From assembly GCA_041591915.1 (NCBI GenBank), contig JBFHRB010000171.1, forward strand, positions 1-7,341: DNA of 7,341 nucleotides, written 5' to 3'. The position numbers were made by a program, and so were the translations under genes. This document shows, piece by piece, positions 1 through 5,465 of the stretch; the first letter of the stretch is position 1; each line of letters starts with the position of its first letter. This DNA is from JBFHRB01 sp041591915. GTDB taxonomy: Bacteria; Actinomycetota; Nitriliruptoria; Nitriliruptorales; Nitriliruptoraceae. Under the pieces are notes generated by a model, which was not told where the DNA came from, made no database searches, and saw only the letters and a program-made list of their open reading frames with translations.

Positions 1-1
1 C

Positions 2-688
2 AGCGACGGCTACGTCTGGGTCAACAGCGCCTTCTACGGGATCGTCGAGCGGTTCGACCCGGTGACCGGCGAGCGCGAGCTGTTCGACGTCCCCAAGGGC
101 GGGGGGCAGCTGGTGGCGACGGCCGGAGCCGTGTGGCTCGTCGGCGAGGCCGGAGACCTCGTCCGCCTCGACACCGCCAGCGGGGAGACCAGGACAGTCG
201 CGGTGCCGGGCGGGGTCGGCGACCTGTCCGTGCACGGCGATCGGCTCTACCTCACCCACGCCGACCGCGGCCGCGTGTCGACGCTGACGCCCTCGGGCGA
301 GCTGGAGACCGTGATCGACATCCACGAGGAGAACGTCCGCGACGACCACGGCAACGCGGCGCCGATGAGCATCCGGGTGTGGGGCGACCTCGCCTACGTC
401 ACCGAGAATCGCAACCCGGGCGAGCTGCGGTCGTACATCGTCGAGGTCGCGACCGGCCGGGTCATCCAGGACGCGGCCTTCGGGGCGACCCACGTCGGGC
501 CGCGCTGGACAACGGTGGCGCTGGCCAGCGACCAGACCGTCCTGATCGAGCACACGAGTTGGGCGCCGGTCTCGCGCACCGATCCGGGGATGAGCACCCG
601 GGACGCCTGGAACGTCCACGAGTCGTCCGACGGCTCCGTCTGGTGGACCCGCCAGACCGAGGGGCTGACCTGCCGCCACGGGGCGTAG
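2..688 (+). CDS. Beta-propeller-like protein, 3' part (5' end outside window)
   Basis: The reading frame is open from the first bases of the window to a TAG stop, giving the last 228 residues of a longer protein. It shows several units of roughly 40 residues in which a G-x-V/L-W/Y-V/L strand is followed by a turn and a 'LDTASGE'- or 'FDPVTGE'-type strand, for example GYVWVNS, GAVWLVGE, DRLYLTHAD and DLAYVTEN. This is the pattern of YncE/Vgb/SMP-30-type beta-propellers. Such folds serve as binding scaffolds or lyases/lactonases, and no catalytic residue can be assigned here. The last unit (SSDGSVWWTRQ) probably closes the propeller. Whether a signal peptide, kinase or sensor domain lies upstream cannot be seen. 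The ATG/GTG codons inside this stretch are unlikely starts because similarity to the repeat pattern extends up to the window edge. The fold call is fairly safe; the function is unknown. Confidence 0.7.
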   Translation, partial: SDGYVWVNSAFYGIVERFDPVTGERELFDVPKGGGQLVATAGAVWLVGEAGDLVRLDTASGETRTVAVPGGVGDLSVHGDRLYLTHADRGRVSTLTPSGELETVIDIHEENVRDDHGNAAPMSIRVWGDLAYVTENRNPGELRSYIVEVATGRVIQDAAFGATHVGPRWTTVALASDQTVLIEHTSWAPVSRTDPGMSTRDAWNVHESSDGSVWWTRQTEGLTCRHGA

Positions 689-709
689 GGCGTTGTCTAT
701 CCCCGGGGG

Positions 710-715
710 TAGCGT
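710..715 (+). promoter_or_regulatory. Candidate -10 box for a leaderless GNAT transcript
   Basis: TAGCGT fits the actinobacterial -10 pattern TANNNT and ends 7 nt before the ATG at 723. This is the spacing expected when transcription starts at or next to the start codon. No good -35 hexamer lies 16-18 nt upstream, and no Shine-Dalgarno sequence is well placed for this ATG, which agrees with leaderless expression. This is an inference from position and motif only. Confidence 0.45.
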
Positions 716-722
716 GGCGCGG

Positions 723-1301
723 ATGGAGATCCGCCGACTCACGCCCGACCTCTCCGAGGACTACTTCCGGCTGTTCGGCCAGTCGTTCACGGACTTCCCC
801 GAGTGGGGGGCGTGCTTCTGCGCCTTCTACGACGACCCGCGCGACGACGAGACCGTCGAGGCCTACAGCCACGATCGCAACCGCGGGTACCGCCAGGCCG
901 TGATCGACCGCGGGGGCGCGTACGGGCTCCTCGCCTACGACGGCGACGAACCGATCGGCTGGGTGAACGCCGGCCCACGGTCGGCCTACCTCAACCTCCG
1001 CAGCTTCTCCGACGTCACCCCGCCCGACGCCCCGCCGACCGGGGCGGTCATGTGCTTCGTCATCCACCCCGACCACCGCGGACGCGGGGTCGCGACGGCA
1101 CTGCTGGCGGGGGTCGACGACCACCTCCGCGACCTCGGCATGGAGGTCGTCGAGGCCTACCCGCGTCTCGCCGTGCCCGACGTCGCGGACTTCCCGTGGA
1201 CCGCGGCGTTCTACAAGGGCAGCCCGTCGATGTACGAGAAGGCTGGCTACGACCGCGTCGCCGAGCACGAGCGCTTCGCCGTCTACCGCAAGGCGCTGTG
1301 A
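723..1301 (+). CDS. GNAT family N-acetyltransferase
   Basis: This 192-residue protein has the acetyl-CoA-binding motif A of GNAT enzymes. A hydrophobic strand (VMCFVIHP, about 109-116) is followed by R119-G-R-G122-V-A124, which matches R/Q-x-x-G-x-G/A, and then the helix ATALLAGVDDHL. Upstream, WGACFCAFY (28-36) and GLLAYDGDEPIGWVNAG (68-84) resemble an actinobacterial GNAT subfamily with a W-x-x-C-x-C segment. Downstream, FYKGSPSMYEKAGYDRVA (163-180) is the usual C-terminal strand-turn of the fold. It should transfer an acetyl group to an amine, but the substrate cannot be told. A TTG at 693 and a GTG at 714 are in frame; ATG 723 was chosen because the -10-like TAGCGT ends 7 nt before it and the sequence MEIRRLTP begins a typical first GNAT strand. 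The gene follows the propeller gene by 34 bp and converges on the glycosyltransferase gene with a 21-bp gap. Confidence 0.88.
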   Translation: MEIRRLTPDLSEDYFRLFGQSFTDFPEWGACFCAFYDDPRDDETVEAYSHDRNRGYRQAVIDRGGAYGLLAYDGDEPIGWVNAGPRSAYLNLRSFSDVTPPDAPPTGAVMCFVIHPDHRGRGVATALLAGVDDHLRDLGMEVVEAYPRLAVPDVADFPWTAAFYKGSPSMYEKAGYDRVAEHERFAVYRKAL

Positions 1302-1322
1302 CCGGGCGCGGCCGTCCGGGCG

Positions 1323-2078
1323 TCAGCGGCTCGTGTACCAGTACTCGTCGACGAGCCGGTCGGCGGTGCCGGTGAGCTTCCGCCACCCGTAGCGCACGGG
1401 GAACGTCATCATGTGCCAGTCGCCCTGCTCGTCGAACTTGCGGGTGGAGGCGATCGCCTCGACGTCGGGCGGGACGACGAACCGCTGACCCCGCTCCCTG
1501 CCGAGGCGCTTGAGGCCGAACAGGAACCCGACGTCCTCGGCGTAGCGCTTGTCCTCCGGGTAGCCGCCGAGCAGTTCGAAGTCGTCCCGACGCAGGAAGA
1601 CGACGCCGCCCTCGAGCCCCATCGCGCGCACCATCCACTTGGACAGGTGGTACGTCGTGCGGATGCCCACCGACCAGCGCTCCATCGTCATGGAGGTCGC
1701 ACCGCCGACCACCGTGTCACGCCGCATCACGCGGTCGATGGCGATGAACGCGTCGGGGTGCACCTGCAGGTCCGCGTCGACGAACGCGATCACCTCGCCC
1801 TTGGCTGCCCGCGCCCCGCCGTTGCGCGCCGCGGCGATCGCGCGCTTGCTGACCGGGACGATCGTCGCCCCGCGCTCTGCGGCGAGCTCGGCCGTGCGGT
1901 CGGTCGAGCCGTTGTCGGCGACGATGACCTCGACGCCGCGAGCGCCGTCGGTCTCCGGCGCCTCGGATGCCCTCGCCTCCTCGTGCCGCCGTCGGGCCAC
2001 CTCCACCGTGTCGAGCAGCCGCGGGAGCAGGAGCTCCTCGTTGTAGGCCGGGACGACCACCGAGATGCGCGGACCCAT
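1323..2078 (-). CDS. Family 2 glycosyltransferase (GT-A fold)
   Basis: This 251-residue protein carries the full set of GT2 marks. The N-terminal strand ISVVVPAYNEE (5-15) is followed by VIVADNGSTDRT (51-62) for nucleotide-sugar binding, then GEVIAFVDADLQVHP (94-108) with the D101-A-D103 metal-binding motif. YAEDVGF (179-185) supplies the likely catalytic base in the ED motif. No transmembrane segment is evident, so it is probably a cytoplasmic or membrane-peripheral transferase acting on a lipid-linked or small acceptor. Donor and acceptor are unknown. The ATG is preceded on its strand by GGGGGGA with a 5-nt gap, a usable ribosome binding site. A promoter is visible further upstream (see 2115-2143). 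It is divergent from the spermidine-synthase-like gene and convergent with the GNAT gene, so it is probably transcribed alone. No cell-wall or polysaccharide genes are nearby to refine the role. Confidence 0.9.
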   Translation of the reverse strand: MGPRISVVVPAYNEELLLPRLLDTVEVARRRHEEARASEAPETDGARGVEVIVADNGSTDRTAELAAERGATIVPVSKRAIAAARNGGARAAKGEVIAFVDADLQVHPDAFIAIDRVMRRDTVVGGATSMTMERWSVGIRTTYHLSKWMVRAMGLEGGVVFLRRDDFELLGGYPEDKRYAEDVGFLFGLKRLGRERGQRFVVPPDVEAIASTRKFDEQGDWHMMTFPVRYGWRKLTGTADRLVDEYWYTSR

Positions 2079-2114
2079 CGTCTTCCCCCCGGATGCCGAC
2101 GATGACCTCCCTCG

Positions 2115-2143
2115 ACCCTACGGACGGTCGGCGTGGCCGTCAC
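2115..2143 (-). promoter_or_regulatory. Candidate promoter of the glycosyltransferase gene
   Basis: Read on the minus strand, GTGACG (2143-2138) is a -35-like hexamer. It is separated by exactly 17 nt from TAGGGT (2120-2115), a TANNNT -10 box. Transcription would begin near 2108 and leave a leader of about 30 nt containing the GGGGGGA ribosome binding site. The call rests on motif and spacing. Confidence 0.5.
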
Positions 2144-2157
2144 GTGCTGGCGGCCGA

Positions 2158-2163
2158 TACCGT
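2158..2163 (+). promoter_or_regulatory. Possible -10 box for the spermidine-synthase-like gene
   Basis: TACCGT fits TANNNT and lies 36 nt before the GTG at 2200. The -35 region would overlap that of the divergent glycosyltransferase promoter and is poorly conserved (GGCCGT at 17 nt). The two genes therefore appear to share a compact back-to-back promoter region of about 120 bp. Confidence 0.25.
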
Positions 2164-2199
2164 GGCCCACGCACGCCCCCGCCGACGTCTGGACCCCGC

Positions 2200-2919
2200 G
2201 TGGCCCGCAACTTCGAGGCGTTGGCGTGGGTGCAGACCCCGACCGGCGGGCTGAGCCTGTGGCGTCGGCTCGAACCGACGCTCGGCGTCGACGTGTACGA
2301 GGTCAAGCTCGGCGACGAGTACCTGATGTCGAGCCTGTTCACCGTCGCCGAGGAGGAGCTCGCGAGGATCGGCCTGGCGGCGGTCGCGGGGGAGGGGCCG
2401 CTCGACGTGGTGGTCGGTGGCCTCGGGCTCGGCTACACCGCGATGGCCGCGCTCGAGGACGACCGCGTCGGGTCCGTGGCCGTGGTCGACGCGCTGCCGG
2501 CGGTGATCGGCTGGCACGAGGACGGCCTGCTGCCGGACGCCCGAACACTCACCGCCGACCCGCGCACCCGGCTCGTGCACGGCGACTTCTTCGCGCTCGC
2601 CACGGCCGAGGGTGGCTTCGACGCGGAGGGCATCCCGCCGCAGGTGCACGCCGTGCTCCTCGACGTCGACCACACGCCCGAGCACTGGCTCGCCCCCCAC
2701 CATGCCGCCTTCTACTCGGTGGAGGGCCTGACGGCGCTGGCGGACAAGCTCCACCCCGGCGGGGTGTTCGCGCTGTGGTCCGACGAGGCGCCGACGGAGG
2801 CGTTCCTCGCCACGATGGGCGAGGTCTTCACCGACGTCGACGGCCACGTCGTCAGCTTCGACAACCCCCTCACCCGCGGCACCTCGAGCAACGGCATCTA
2901 CGTCGGGCGGCGCGCCTGA
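2200..2919 (+). CDS. Spermidine-synthase-fold protein (class I methyltransferase-like)
   Basis: This 239-residue protein has a Rossmann nucleotide-binding core. LDVVVGGLGLGYTA (68-81) is motif I, VAVVDALPAVIGWH (93-106) carries the acidic residue D97 at the end of strand 2, VHGDFFAL (126-133) is the next acidic loop, and VHAVLLDVDHTP (149-160) is the strand-4 region. The front half (VYEVKLGDEYLMSSLFT, 32-48) resembles the hairpin preceding the core in spermidine synthases. Related actinobacterial proteins are commonly annotated as spermidine synthase. However, the strand-4 motif is D155-V-D-H158 rather than the usual D-S/T-x-D-P of aminopropyltransferases, so true polyamine synthesis is doubtful. 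The frame stays open back to an ATG at 2065. GTG 2200 is preferred because that ATG would overlap the divergent glycosyltransferase start, the intervening 45 residues are Pro/Arg-rich without family character, and homologous-looking sequence begins at M-ARNFEAL. No ribosome binding site is clear. No speD, agmatinase or other polyamine gene is nearby. Confidence 0.75.
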   Translation: MARNFEALAWVQTPTGGLSLWRRLEPTLGVDVYEVKLGDEYLMSSLFTVAEEELARIGLAAVAGEGPLDVVVGGLGLGYTAMAALEDDRVGSVAVVDALPAVIGWHEDGLLPDARTLTADPRTRLVHGDFFALATAEGGFDAEGIPPQVHAVLLDVDHTPEHWLAPHHAAFYSVEGLTALADKLHPGGVFALWSDEAPTEAFLATMGEVFTDVDGHVVSFDNPLTRGTSSNGIYVGRRA

Positions 2920-2939
2920 CGGTGTCGCAGCCCATCACT

Positions 2940-2999
2940 GTGTGGACATCTGTTGCCGTGTGGTCCTCCGTTGCCCACTTGTCGCACAGACGTCCACAC
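2940..2999. repeat. Tandem 18-bp repeats plus inverted copy between convergent genes
   Basis: An 18-bp unit at 2940-2957 is followed directly by a second copy at 2958-2975, with 15 of 18 positions identical; both begin GTGTGG and end GTTGCC. A third, inverted copy begins at 2999 and reads back to 2986. It matches the first 14 bases of unit one at 13 positions, so GTGTGGACATCTGT (2940-2953) and ACAGACGTCCACAC (2986-2999) form a long interrupted stem. A small inner stem, GTGG/CCAC (2960-2963/2975-2978), is also possible. The block fills most of the gap between two convergent stops (2919 and 3020). It could act as a bidirectional terminator, though no T-tract follows on either side. It could also be a degenerate mobile-element end or a dispersed intergenic repeat. 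The repeats are directly visible; the role is not known. Confidence 0.75.
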
Positions 3000-3019
3000 G
3001 GCGGAGGGGTCGGCCTGGC

Positions 3020-3925
3020 TCAGTCGTCCTCGTCCCCGCCGTCGCCGGCCACCGCGTCCGGGTCGCCGCCGCCGCCGAAGCCGATCCAGCCGTCCGCGAG
3101 CTCGACGACGTCCATCTCGAGCCCGACCGCGACCTGGCGGACCAGCTCGGCGACCAGCGGGGCGCCGTCGGTGAGCTCGAGGGTCTCCTCGTCGAGGTAG
3201 ACGTCACGCCGCACCTCGAGCATCAGCGCCGACACGGACCGGTCCTTGCCGTACGCCCACTCGGGCACGTACGCCCCGGCGAACGGGGTGTTGATGTCCC
3301 ACCACAGCCCGAGCCGCTCGCACGCCTCGATCGCCGAGGTCATCGCCCAGCCGGGGGTGTGGCCCTCGTCCTTGCCCAGGCACACGTCTGGGCGGGCGAT
3401 GCGACCCCGCTCGTAGGCGAGGCGCTCGGCCGGGTAGGAGTGGAGGTCGAGCACGAGGCAGCGGCCGTGCTCCTCGCGGACCTCGCGGACGAGGTCACCG
3501 AACGCCTCCGCGTACGGGTCGAACCACCGCTCCTTGACCCGCGCGCGGTCGGCCTCGCCGAGGTCGCGCAGGGGCTTGCCGTCGGCCGTCCTCGTGTACG
3601 CGAAGCCCATGCCGACGGCCTCGAGCTCCTCGCGCTCGTCCGGGAAGCGCTCGGGGTCGCAGACGAGCCGCGACAAGCGGTTGACGAACGCGTACGCGCC
3701 GGCCTCGACTGCCGCCTGCGCGAGCACGTCGGTCGCGTGGTCGGTCATGCGCCGCAGCTCGTCGGCGAGCGCGTCGTCGCCGAGCACGAAGGCGTCGCGC
3801 TCGTCGTCGGGGATCCACGTGCCGGCGTGCGGGACGTGGATGACGACGGGCACGCGACCGTCGACACGCTCCCACGGGTGGGAGGGGTCGGGCGGCGCGG
3901 CGCCGGGTGAGGGGGTGGCGGTCAC
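3020..3925 (-). CDS. N-formylglutamate amidohydrolase family protein
   Basis: This 301-residue protein matches the FGase family (PF05013), metal-dependent hydrolases that deformylate N-formyl-amino acids, classically N-formylglutamate at the end of one histidine-degradation route. Family blocks appear in order: VVIHVPHAGTWIP (27-39, H30/H33), TDHATD (61-66), VNRLSRLVCDPERFPD (81-96), CLVLDLHSYP (156-165), DINTPFAGAYVPE (210-222) and LMLEVRRDVYLDE (234-246, E237). The His/Asp/Glu set expected for metal binding and catalysis looks intact. The extreme C-terminus (GFGGGGDPDAVAGDGGDEDD, 282-301) is a Gly/Asp low-complexity tail that is not part of the fold. The start is a GTG, supported by GAGGA five nt upstream on the same strand. 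No other hut genes are visible, so the true substrate may be another formylated or acylated amino acid. The gene converges on the spermidine-synthase-like gene and diverges from the HNH gene. Confidence 0.88.
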   Translation of the reverse strand: MTATPSPGAAPPDPSHPWERVDGRVPVVIHVPHAGTWIPDDERDAFVLGDDALADELRRMTDHATDVLAQAAVEAGAYAFVNRLSRLVCDPERFPDEREELEAVGMGFAYTRTADGKPLRDLGEADRARVKERWFDPYAEAFGDLVREVREEHGRCLVLDLHSYPAERLAYERGRIARPDVCLGKDEGHTPGWAMTSAIEACERLGLWWDINTPFAGAYVPEWAYGKDRSVSALMLEVRRDVYLDEETLELTDGAPLVAELVRQVAVGLEMDVVELADGWIGFGGGGDPDAVAGDGGDEDD

Positions 3926-3930
3926 GGCGA

Positions 3931-3935
3931 TCCTC
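3931..3935 (-). promoter_or_regulatory. Ribosome binding site of the amidohydrolase gene
   Basis: The minus-strand sequence GAGGA lies 5 nt before the GTG at 3925. It supports this GTG as the true start, although residues 1-25 (Pro-rich) precede the conserved domain. Confidence 0.6.
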
Positions 3936-3938
3936 GCT

Positions 3939-3969
3939 TGCGAACCTCCGTCGAGCGCGGATGTTCGCA
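3939..3969. promoter_or_regulatory. Inverted repeat in divergent intergenic region, possible operator
   Basis: Arms TGCGAACCTCCG (3939-3950) and CGGATGTTCGCA (3958-3969) pair at 11 of 12 positions around a 7-nt centre. The element lies just upstream of the amidohydrolase ribosome binding site and about 80-110 bp before the HNH gene start. It could be an operator for a dimeric regulator controlling one or both genes, or a hairpin in the amidohydrolase leader. No known regulator motif matches it convincingly. Confidence 0.5.
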
Positions 3970-4002
3970 GATGACGGGCCGTTGACGAGCATCCGTGTCA
4001 CA

Positions 4003-4038
4003 CCCTCGTCGTAGGTTGCCGGGCAACGAGAACGAGGG
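4003..4038 (+). promoter_or_regulatory. Leader hairpin that could mask the HNH gene ribosome binding site
   Basis: CCCTCGT (4003-4009) is complementary to ACGAGGG (4032-4038), and between them GTTGC-CGG-GCAAC (4015-4027) forms a tight inner hairpin. The 3' arm covers the Shine-Dalgarno sequence GAGGGG (4034-4039). If the transcript includes the 5' arm, the site would be sequestered. A TANNNT box (TAGGTT, 4012-4017) inside the structure would, if it is the real -10, start transcription downstream of the 5' arm and prevent the outer stem. A TTGACG at 3982-3987 has no -10 box at 17 nt. Confidence 0.4.
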
Positions 4039-4039
4039 G
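4034..4039 (+). promoter_or_regulatory. Shine-Dalgarno sequence supporting a CTG start
   Basis: GAGGGG is placed 7 nt before the CTG codon at 4047, in the frame of the DUF222/HNH gene. An ATG at 4040 directly abuts this motif and leads to a stop after 18 codons in another frame, so it is not a credible start. Confidence 0.55.
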
Positions 4040-4046
4040 ATGCGCT

Positions 4047-5402
4047 CTGCACCTGTCCGCGCTGGTCGAACGGCTGGACGCGATCGACGTCGCTGACACG
4101 TCGGCTCGTGGCCTGGCCGCGCGCGTGGCCGCGCTGGACGAGGTGCAGCGGCTGCTCGACGCGGCGCGAGCCGAGGCGATCGCGCAGTTCGATCGCTCGC
4201 AGGCCTACGAGCTCGACGGCTCGGTCACGGCCGCGGCGTGGTTGCGCACGTTCCTCCACACGCCGCCGAAGGAGGCGGCCGAGCGGGTGCGGTCGGCGCG
4301 GTTCCTGGCCGACCGCGACGCCACGCGGGCCGCGCTGTCGTCGGCACTGATCAACTACGGGCACGTGCGGGTGATCCGCCGTGCGTTGGAGGACCTGCCG
4401 GTCGAGGCATGGGACGACGCCGAGGCCGCCCTGCTGGCTGCCGCACGGCGGTGCCACCCCGAGCGCCTGGCCCGCGAGGTCGGTCGACTCCGGCAGCAAC
4501 TGCTGCCCGAGCCCGAGGTGTCGGAGGACGAGCAGCTCGTCGACCGCCGTTACCTGCGCACGTCGACGACGCTCGACGGCATGGTGTGGCTCGAGGCGCT
4601 GCTCGACCCCGTGGCCGCCCGCGTGGCGGAGACCGCGATCGAGGCGTTCCTGCCCCGCGACGGCGCGGACGTCGACCCCTCCGAGAAGCGGACCATGCGT
4701 CAGCGTCGCTGCGACGCGCTGATCACGGCCTTCGAGGCGGCGCTGGCCGCCGGCGAGGCGCCGACCTCCGACGCCGGGGTGCGCCCACACGTGAGCGTGC
4801 TGGTCGACCTGTCCGTGCTGGAGGACCGCCTCGGGCTGGCGCGGGGCGAGCTCGACGAGCTCGACGTGTCGGGTGAGGCGCTGCGGGGGTTGACCTGCGA
4901 CGCCGGGATCTCGCGGGTCGTCACCGGCGGCGGATCACTGCCACTGGACGTCGGGCGTGAGACCCCGGCGGTCAGCCCGGCCCAGCGGCGTGCCCTGCGC
5001 GTGCGCGATCGCGGGTGTCGGTGGCCCGGGTGCGAGGCGCCCTGGCGATGGACCGAGGCCCATCACGTCGTCCACTGGGCCCACGGCGGTCCGACCGACC
5101 TGTCGAACCTGGTCGCGCTGTGCTGGCACCACCACCACCGGGTCGCGCACGGCCCCGACGGCGAGTGGGCCCTGCACCTCGCCCGCGACGGCACGCTGAC
5201 CTGCACCAACCGGATCGGCAGCGCGTTCGTGTCACGACCAGCCGGCCGCCAACCCGACCTGCTCGATCCCCGATCCGGATCCGATCCCCTGCGGTCCAGC
5301 CTGCTCGACCCCGCCCGGCCAGACCCCGACCGACGACCCGCCCGCCCCGACCCACCGCGCCTCGCCTCCGAGGCCCGCGGGCGTTACGTTCTGAGCGCCT
5401 GA
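4047..5402 (+). CDS. DUF222 / HNH endonuclease-like protein (13E12 family)
   Basis: With a CTG start this encodes 451 residues; the first standard start (GTG 4125) would give 425. The N-terminal two-thirds is the helical DUF222 region (residues about 5-270), and the C-terminus is an HNH module. CRWPGC (324-329) and LCWHH (358-362) supply zinc-knuckle cysteines, and EAHHVVHWAHGGPTDLSNLVALCWHHHHRVAH (337-368) contains the H-x-N-x-H nuclease residues (H339/H340, N354, H363 region). All key residues look present, so the nuclease may be active. The family is multicopy and dispersed in many actinobacterial genomes, including the REP13E12 copies of Mycobacterium tuberculosis, and its biological role is unsettled. 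The upstream in-frame sequence HLSALVERLDAIDVAD is characteristic of the DUF222 N-terminus, which is why the longer form is preferred. The tail after about 395 is rich in Asp, Pro and Arg with repeated LLDP and PDP units. A candidate terminator hairpin follows 10 nt after the stop. Confidence 0.85.
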   Translation: MHLSALVERLDAIDVADTSARGLAARVAALDEVQRLLDAARAEAIAQFDRSQAYELDGSVTAAAWLRTFLHTPPKEAAERVRSARFLADRDATRAALSSALINYGHVRVIRRALEDLPVEAWDDAEAALLAAARRCHPERLAREVGRLRQQLLPEPEVSEDEQLVDRRYLRTSTTLDGMVWLEALLDPVAARVAETAIEAFLPRDGADVDPSEKRTMRQRRCDALITAFEAALAAGEAPTSDAGVRPHVSVLVDLSVLEDRLGLARGELDELDVSGEALRGLTCDAGISRVVTGGGSLPLDVGRETPAVSPAQRRALRVRDRGCRWPGCEAPWRWTEAHHVVHWAHGGPTDLSNLVALCWHHHHRVAHGPDGEWALHLARDGTLTCTNRIGSAFVSRPAGRQPDLLDPRSGSDPLRSSLLDPARPDPDRRPARPDPPRLASEARGRYVLSA

Positions 5403-5411
5403 GGGAACCGA

Positions 5412-5435
5412 CCACCGGACTCGTGCGTCGGGTGG
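5412..5435 (+). terminator. Candidate terminator hairpin after the HNH gene
   Basis: CCACCGGAC (5412-5420) and GTCGGGTGG (5427-5435) pair at 8 of 9 positions around a 6-nt loop, starting 10 nt after the HNH stop codon. No T-rich tract follows, as is usual in very GC-rich actinobacteria. It could end HNH transcription or sit in the leader of the next gene. Confidence 0.4.
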
Positions 5436-5465
5436 GGTGTGAGGGCGGGTGATCCGGGGGATGAC

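Noticed and set aside
1302..1322. Short GC-rich direct repeat (CCGGGCG twice) between the GNAT and glycosyltransferase genes
   Set aside because: Seven-base GC words recur by chance at this base composition, and no stable hairpin is formed that would make a convincing terminator.
1413..2105. Plus-strand open frame opposite the glycosyltransferase
   Set aside because: It is a mirror frame; the glycosyltransferase motifs (VPAYNEE, DAD, ED) are on the minus strand.
2065..2199. N-terminal extension of the spermidine-synthase-like protein from ATG 2065
   Set aside because: It would overlap the divergent glycosyltransferase start and its promoter, and the 45 residues are Pro/Arg-rich with no family resemblance.
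2942..3910. Plus-strand open frame of 322 codons opposite the amidohydrolase
   Set aside because: It is a mirror frame of the PF05013 gene, which has all family blocks on the minus strand.
3939..3969. LexA/SOS box reading of the GAAC...GTTC dyad
   Set aside because: The actinobacterial SOS box has 4 nt between GAAC and GTTC; here the gap is 17 nt.
3982..4010. Promoter based on TTGACG at 3982-3987 for the HNH gene
   Set aside because: The -35-like hexamer is good, but no -10-like sequence occurs 16-19 nt downstream; the nearest TANNNT (4012-4017) is 24 nt away.
3495..4790. Minus-strand open frame of 431 codons overlapping the amidohydrolase and HNH genes
   Set aside because: It is antisense or out of frame to two well-supported genes, with an Arg-rich low-complexity translation and no family features.
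5265..5287. Cluster of four GATCC words within the HNH gene tail
   Set aside because: It is explained by Asp-Pro and Ser-Asp-Pro codons in a low-complexity coding tail; there is no regular spacing and no sign of a functional DNA site.
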